A DNA stretch of 64,000 bases from Haliscomenobacter sp040401995 (GTDB lineage: Bacteria > Bacteroidota > Bacteroidia > Chitinophagales > Saprospiraceae). Shown here in pieces: positions 61,035 through 64,000 of this stretch. Location of the stretch: assembly GCA_040401995.1 (NCBI GenBank), contig JBBANM010000007.1, positions 1-64,000 on the forward strand. The letters run 5' to 3'. Position 1 is the stretch's first letter. The number at the start of each line of letters is the position of its first letter. The position numbers and the translations under genes are program-made. The notes below the pieces were generated by a model. It had not been told where the DNA came from. It worked only from the letters and a program-made list of their open reading frames with translations, and did no database searches.

Positions 61035-62132
61035 CTACTTTCCCAACTTTTTCACTAACCCAACAGTAAGCGTATTAGCAAGAATCCGGTTGGAGGGCAC
61101 AATAAATAAAACCGTCAAGGGCTTCATGTCCAAATCGTAATTGAAAGTGAAAAAGGTTGATTTTTTCAGCTTTACATTCACTCCAGCTGTTACCATTATG
61201 GATTGGTACAATGGTTTGAAAAAACCCAGTCCCAACGCAAGTCGCGGCTGGACAACAGCACCTGGATACATGTATTCCAATTGTAAAGGGATTTTCACTA
61301 GTACTTTTGGCCCCTCATACTTATCTAATTTGGAGAACAACAACCCCGTGCGCAGGAATAACTTTCCAGCATTTCTTGAACTTCCTACATGTACAATCAA
61401 CCCGGATTCGAAGTAGTTTTTGTCGTCGAAATCATCTTGTGTGTCTTGGTAATTTACCAGACCACCTATTGCTTCCAGGGCTACGCTTAGTTTCAAGCTT
61501 TTTTTAGTAGCAGATGGGATTTCCTGTTCCGGACAAGCCTTTTTCTGATAAGCCTTCGCCAAAGGCACTAAATTAAAGGCATTGGGTCGCCCCATTTGTT
61601 CAATGCGTTGAAAAAGAGACATTTGATCTTTCATCAATTTTTTGAGCACAAGTATATGTTGCCTAGACTCTTTTAGGAGGACCTTATCGTCTTCAAGTAC
61701 TCGCTCTTCGGTATAGGTGATCTCAAACAACTCCGTATCCGCTTTTTTCGCAAAAAAACGATCATCGCCAAGTTCAGTTTTTAGAAAAAAGATTTCCACA
61801 CATCCTTGATACAATGCTTCAAGGAAGTACGACGTGCCATCTACTTTTTCGCTTATTAAGGTTTTGCCGTTGTCAAAATGATAACTACGCAACTCATCTG
61901 GTTTGAACACCATGGTTTCGGAATCTTTTTTCAAGCGGAAGCTACAGGATTGACTCAACATACTGGCTACCCGATAATCTATCCAACCAGAGAGGGTATC
62001 TCCTGCATTTTTCACAATGTATCCGGGCTGGAAGTTGACTTGCGCGGTGAGTTGGTGGATGACTAAAAAATGAAGAGTTGTGTAGATTGTAAATATTTTC
62101 CTGAAGGGTCTAAGTTTTGTTGTTGATTTCAT
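61035..62132 (-). CDS. Exported protein with a possible C-terminal beta-barrel, unknown function
   Basis: A 365-residue protein with a hydrophobic N-terminal segment (about residues 10-30) that looks like a signal peptide ending LTAQ. The N-terminal part includes GYIVKNAGDTLSGWIDYRV, a pattern seen in several Bacteroidota exported proteins. From about residue 210 onward there are alternating strands (SVALEAIGGLVNYQD, LFLRTGLLFSKL, PRLALGLGFFKPL) ending in LTVGLVKKLGK, as in small outer-membrane barrels. The start used is MKSTTKLRP, as a longer version begins with an unlikely segment. The name and function are unknown. Confidence 0.7.
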   Translation of the reverse strand: MKSTTKLRPFRKIFTIYTTLHFLVIHQLTAQVNFQPGYIVKNAGDTLSGWIDYRVASMLSQSCSFRLKKDSETMVFKPDELRSYHFDNGKTLISEKVDGTSYFLEALYQGCVEIFFLKTELGDDRFFAKKADTELFEITYTEERVLEDDKVLLKESRQHILVLKKLMKDQMSLFQRIEQMGRPNAFNLVPLAKAYQKKACPEQEIPSATKKSLKLSVALEAIGGLVNYQDTQDDFDDKNYFESGLIVHVGSSRNAGKLFLRTGLLFSKLDKYEGPKVLVKIPLQLEYMYPGAVVQPRLALGLGFFKPLYQSIMVTAGVNVKLKKSTFFTFNYDLDMKPLTVLFIVPSNRILANTLTVGLVKKLGK

Positions 62133-62184
62133 GGTATTGTTTAGTTTCAAAAAAATTAGTTTGACTATGGATAAGTCAAGTTGC

Positions 62185-62287
62185 ATACTACTGGACATTT
62201 TTGCCTGGATTGCTCGTCAAACCTTCCAGGTCTTCGAGACCTGGAAGGTTTACGCATCCCCAAAATTTAAAATGACCAGTAGTATGG
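62185..62287. repeat. Nested palindromic repeat with AAACCTTCCAGGTCT core
   Basis: The inner part is a perfect 15-bp inverted repeat (62220-62234 with 62238-62252) around TCG. It is surrounded by a second inverted repeat, CATACTACTGG(A/T)CATTTT, at 62185-62202 and 62270-62287. The inner sequence resembles a repeat common in Bacteroidota genomes (from memory). It lies in the 710-bp gene-poor stretch 62133-62842, which also holds an imperfect repeat at 62411-62470, a tiny ORF and a MITE-like element. Confidence 0.65.
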
Positions 62288-62410
62288 TCAAGTTGTATCT
62301 AAAAGTAAATTGAATCGCTTAGTAGTTATTTTATGTTAGTTAAAGGGTTAGCTGGTATTTTGGCGCCAAGTAGTATCGCCGTTTTTAGCAAAACAACACC
62401 ATTACTACAA

Positions 62411-62470
62411 GAATGTTCGTGGAACTTTGTTAATGTTTTTTTCAATTATGACACAGTTTAATGAACATTC
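62411..62470. repeat. Imperfect inverted repeat sharing a GACACAGTTTAATGAACATT word with 60151-60170
   Basis: GAATGTTC and GAACATTC end a partly self-complementary 60-bp segment. Within it, GACACAGTTTAATGAACATT (62450-62469) matches 60151-60170 at 18 of 20 positions, which suggests a short dispersed repeat with copies near two different gene ends. Confidence 0.4.
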
Positions 62471-62486
62471 TCCTCATTGGTTGTAC

Positions 62487-62561
62487 TTATCCTAAACCCC
62501 AATGACCGCTCGCAATCATGCCCAACATCAATAAGACCAGAGAGTAGAACAATACCTTCAT
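62487..62561 (-). CDS. Tiny hydrophobic reading frame (24 codons)
   Basis: An ATG-started frame encoding MKVLFYSLVLLMLGMIASGH followed by WGLG, shaped like a signal peptide or a small membrane peptide. It begins at the edge of a MITE-like element (62564-62722), whose left flank overlaps its start. It may be a real small peptide gene, a truncated gene or chance; there is no supporting similarity. Confidence 0.25.
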   Translation of the reverse strand: MKVLFYSLVLLMLGMIASGHWGLG

Positions 62562-62563
62562 AA

Positions 62564-62722
62564 GAGCTTGTTCAGATTTTGGATCTGAGGCGAAGGAGAG
62601 CAAATTTTATTTCAGACGAGGCAAAATTTGCAGCCGTATGTGGGCGATACGGCGAAAATTTTAACGAAGTCCGAAATAAAATTTGCCTCATGGAGCCCAG
62701 AATCCAAAACCTGAACAAGCTC
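62564..62722. mobile_element. MITE-like element, 159 bp, GAGCTTGTTCAG ends, TAA duplication
   Basis: Ends GAGCTTGTTCAG(A/G)TTTTGGAT are inverted repeats of about 21 bases with one mismatch. TAA flanks both sides (62561-62563 and 62723-62725). The interior forms arms built on GCAAATTTTATTTC and a perfect inner hairpin, GCCGTAT-gtgggcg-ATACGGC. It shares its ends but not its core with the elements at 31462 and 32918. Confidence 0.75.
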
Positions 62723-62781
62723 TAAATCCCCCTTGAACGATTCTTCCATCTAGGGCTGTCATTTTTTCTAATTTTCAGCAA

Positions 62782-62829
62782 TATTGCGTGCGGAATCTAT
62801 GTATATTTGTATAGATTCCGCACGCAATA
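62782..62829. promoter_or_regulatory. Perfect 19-bp inverted repeat just before the AAA ATPase gene
   Basis: TATTGCGTGCGGAATCTAT (62782-62800) is fully complementary to 62811-62829 around a 10-base loop. It ends 13 bp before the ATG. As a hairpin in the mRNA leader or a protein operator it could strongly limit expression of the ATPase gene. Confidence 0.65.
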
Positions 62830-62842
62830 ATTTTTCATTCCT

Positions 62843-64000
62843 ATGGCACAAGCTTTTATCGGTCGAAAAAAAGAATTGGAAATCCTCAAAAAAACGCTCT
62901 ATTCCGAAGAATCTGAAATGGTTGCGGTGATTGGTCGCCGCCGCGTTGGGAAAACATTCCTGGTGCGCACCGCCTTTTCGGGGCAATTAGTCTTCGAAAT
63001 TGCGGGCACACAAAATGCCTCGACTCAAGAGCAGTTGAAAAATTTTGCCATCCGAATTCGAGATTTTTTTGGTGAAGAGGCCTTGACTACCACACCAAGC
63101 AGTTGGATGGATGCTTTCGAAGTCCTCATGCGCCAACTTGACCGCAAGCAAACAGGTGGGAAAATGGTCATTTTTTTTGATGAACTTCCCTGGCTTGCAA
63201 CGCACAAATCCGGATTTTTGAATGCGCTTGGTTTTTTTTGGAATAGCTGGGCTACCCAGAAAAACATAGTCGTTGTCATTTGCGGCTCGGCAGCAGCTTG
63301 GATGATACAAAAAGTAGTTTATCACAAAGGAGGGCTGCACAACAGAATTACCAAACGCATTGATCTACAACCGTTCAACTTGTGCGAAATGGAAGCCTTT
63401 TTGCGCGCAAGGAACTTGGTTTTCGATCGATATCAATTGTTGCTGCTCTATATGGCCATGGGTGGGATTCCACACTACCTGAAAGAAATTGAAGCGGGAA
63501 AGAGTGCCGCACAAAATATTGACGCCCTATGTTTTTCCAATTCAGGACTCTTGCGTGATGAGTTTTCCAAGCTCTATCCAGCTTTATTCGAACACGCCGA
63601 CAACCACATCGCGGTCATTCGTGCCTTGTCACAAAAATGGAAAGGAATGAGTCGTCTTGAAATCGTAGGAGCAACCAAATTGCCCGATGGAGGAGGACTA
63701 AGCGACGTGCTAGAAGAACTGGTCGGGTCGGGGTTTGTCAATGCTTATTATCCTTTTGGCAAAAAGAAAAAGGACACGCTCTACAGGCTAACCGACGAGT
63801 ACTCGCTTTTTTACCTGAAATTCATTGAAACCAATAGGATATGGGGAAAAAGTGTATGGATGTCGCTTAGCCAAACGCAGGAATTCAAAAGTTGGAGTGG
63901 ATACGCCTTTGAAAGTATTTGCATCAAACATCTCCCACAAATCGAAAAAGCCTTAAGCATCGCTGGGGTATTCTCCGAAGCGTCTGGTTTCATCCATCGG
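62843..64000 (+). CDS. AAA-type ATPase with DUF234 C-terminus (partial, runs off the window)
   Basis: The first 386 codons of an ATPase of the archaeal/bacterial DUF234 group. Residues 1-210 have QAFIGRKKELEILKKTLY, Walker A GRRRVGKT (about residues 31-38), Walker B VIFFDELPW (about 108-116) and a sensor-1-like GSAAAWM. The middle is a winged-helix part (MSRLEIVGATKLPDGGGLSDVLEELVGSGFV), followed by the beginning of the DUF234 PD-(D/E)XK-like region (GYAFESICIKHLPQIEKAL). Such proteins are multi-copy in Bacteroidota and are suspected of roles in defence or stress. The 3' end is outside the window. Confidence 0.88.
   Translation, partial: MAQAFIGRKKELEILKKTLYSEESEMVAVIGRRRVGKTFLVRTAFSGQLVFEIAGTQNASTQEQLKNFAIRIRDFFGEEALTTTPSSWMDAFEVLMRQLDRKQTGGKMVIFFDELPWLATHKSGFLNALGFFWNSWATQKNIVVVICGSAAAWMIQKVVYHKGGLHNRITKRIDLQPFNLCEMEAFLRARNLVFDRYQLLLLYMAMGGIPHYLKEIEAGKSAAQNIDALCFSNSGLLRDEFSKLYPALFEHADNHIAVIRALSQKWKGMSRLEIVGATKLPDGGGLSDVLEELVGSGFVNAYYPFGKKKKDTLYRLTDEYSLFYLKFIETNRIWGKSVWMSLSQTQEFKSWSGYAFESICIKHLPQIEKALSIAGVFSEASGFIHR

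Noticed and set aside
1..64000. tRNA, rRNA and riboswitch genes
   Set aside because: I saw no cloverleaf, rRNA or known riboswitch core; a covariance search would be needed to exclude small ones.

Overview
The window reads as the chromosome of a member of the Bacteroidota. The signs are a TonB-dependent receptor with a CarboxypepD_reg-like N-terminus paired with a DUF4249 lipoprotein, a DUF6526 protein, a prokaryotic HU-CCDC81/SPOR envelope protein, weak use of Shine-Dalgarno sites and a TAnnTTTG-like promoter box before hemL. The even base composition and gene style suggest the class Saprospiria (Haliscomenobacter/Lewinella-like), but that placement is an inference from memory and was not computed. 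No tRNA, rRNA or CRISPR array was seen.

Layout. 0.1-9.3 kb is a mixed minus-strand region: TetR regulator and membrane protein, serine hydrolase, VanZ-like protein, DUF433/DUF5615 toxin-antitoxin pair, VOC protein, and a DUF4249/TonB receptor import pair. 9.5-15.8 kb carries an Rpn-type nuclease, a polyprenyl-phosphate sugar transferase, a lipoprotein, a Gfo/Idh/MocA oxidoreductase and an EamA transporter. 15.9-41.3 kb is the centrepiece: twenty consecutive minus-strand genes, mostly with 1-60 bp gaps or overlaps, headed by a TetR regulator. They encode both subunits of a biotin-dependent acyl-CoA carboxylase, a flavin monooxygenase, a crotonase, a quinone-oxidoreductase-like MDR, a beta-keto acid cleavage enzyme, a thiolase, a FadJ-like bifunctional enzyme, a CaiB/alpha-methylacyl-CoA racemase-like protein, three acyl-CoA dehydrogenases (one fused to an SCP2 sterol-carrier domain), a molybdopterin oxidoreductase, a PECR-like enoyl-CoA reductase, two further SDRs, an ALDH3-type aldehyde dehydrogenase, an acyl-CoA ligase and a small membrane protein. 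Taken together they look like a regulon for oxidising, activating and degrading a methyl-branched or isoprenoid alcohol or acid (phytol, phytanic/pristanic or citronellol-like substrates). The substrate is inferred, not shown.

41.8-56.9 kb is mostly plus strand: a secreted protein, a large M14 peptidase, an uncharacterised gene overlapping a PIN nuclease, an ECF42-like sigma factor with YCII/DGPF neighbours, LdhA-like dehydrogenase, two small lipoproteins, an HD-type protein, an HU/SPOR protein, hemL, a two-component system and a 1-Cys peroxiredoxin. 57-64 kb is rich in toxin-antitoxin-type modules: a tripartite HipB-HipS-HipT system with two matching 24-bp operators, an AlkC-like repair protein, the frameshifted remnant of a possible AbiEi/COG4861-type antitoxin, a VapC-type PIN pair, and an AAA ATPase (DUF234 type) cut by the window end.

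The non-coding DNA is also structured. A family of 160-206 bp MITE-like elements has terminal inverted repeats beginning GAGCTTGTTCAGGAT or GAGTGTGTTTGGAT and 3-bp TTA/TAA flanking duplications. Two of them sit exactly on stop codons inside the catabolic operon, and three solo ends are found elsewhere. Long perfect or near-perfect inverted repeats lie directly before several toxin-antitoxin-like genes.
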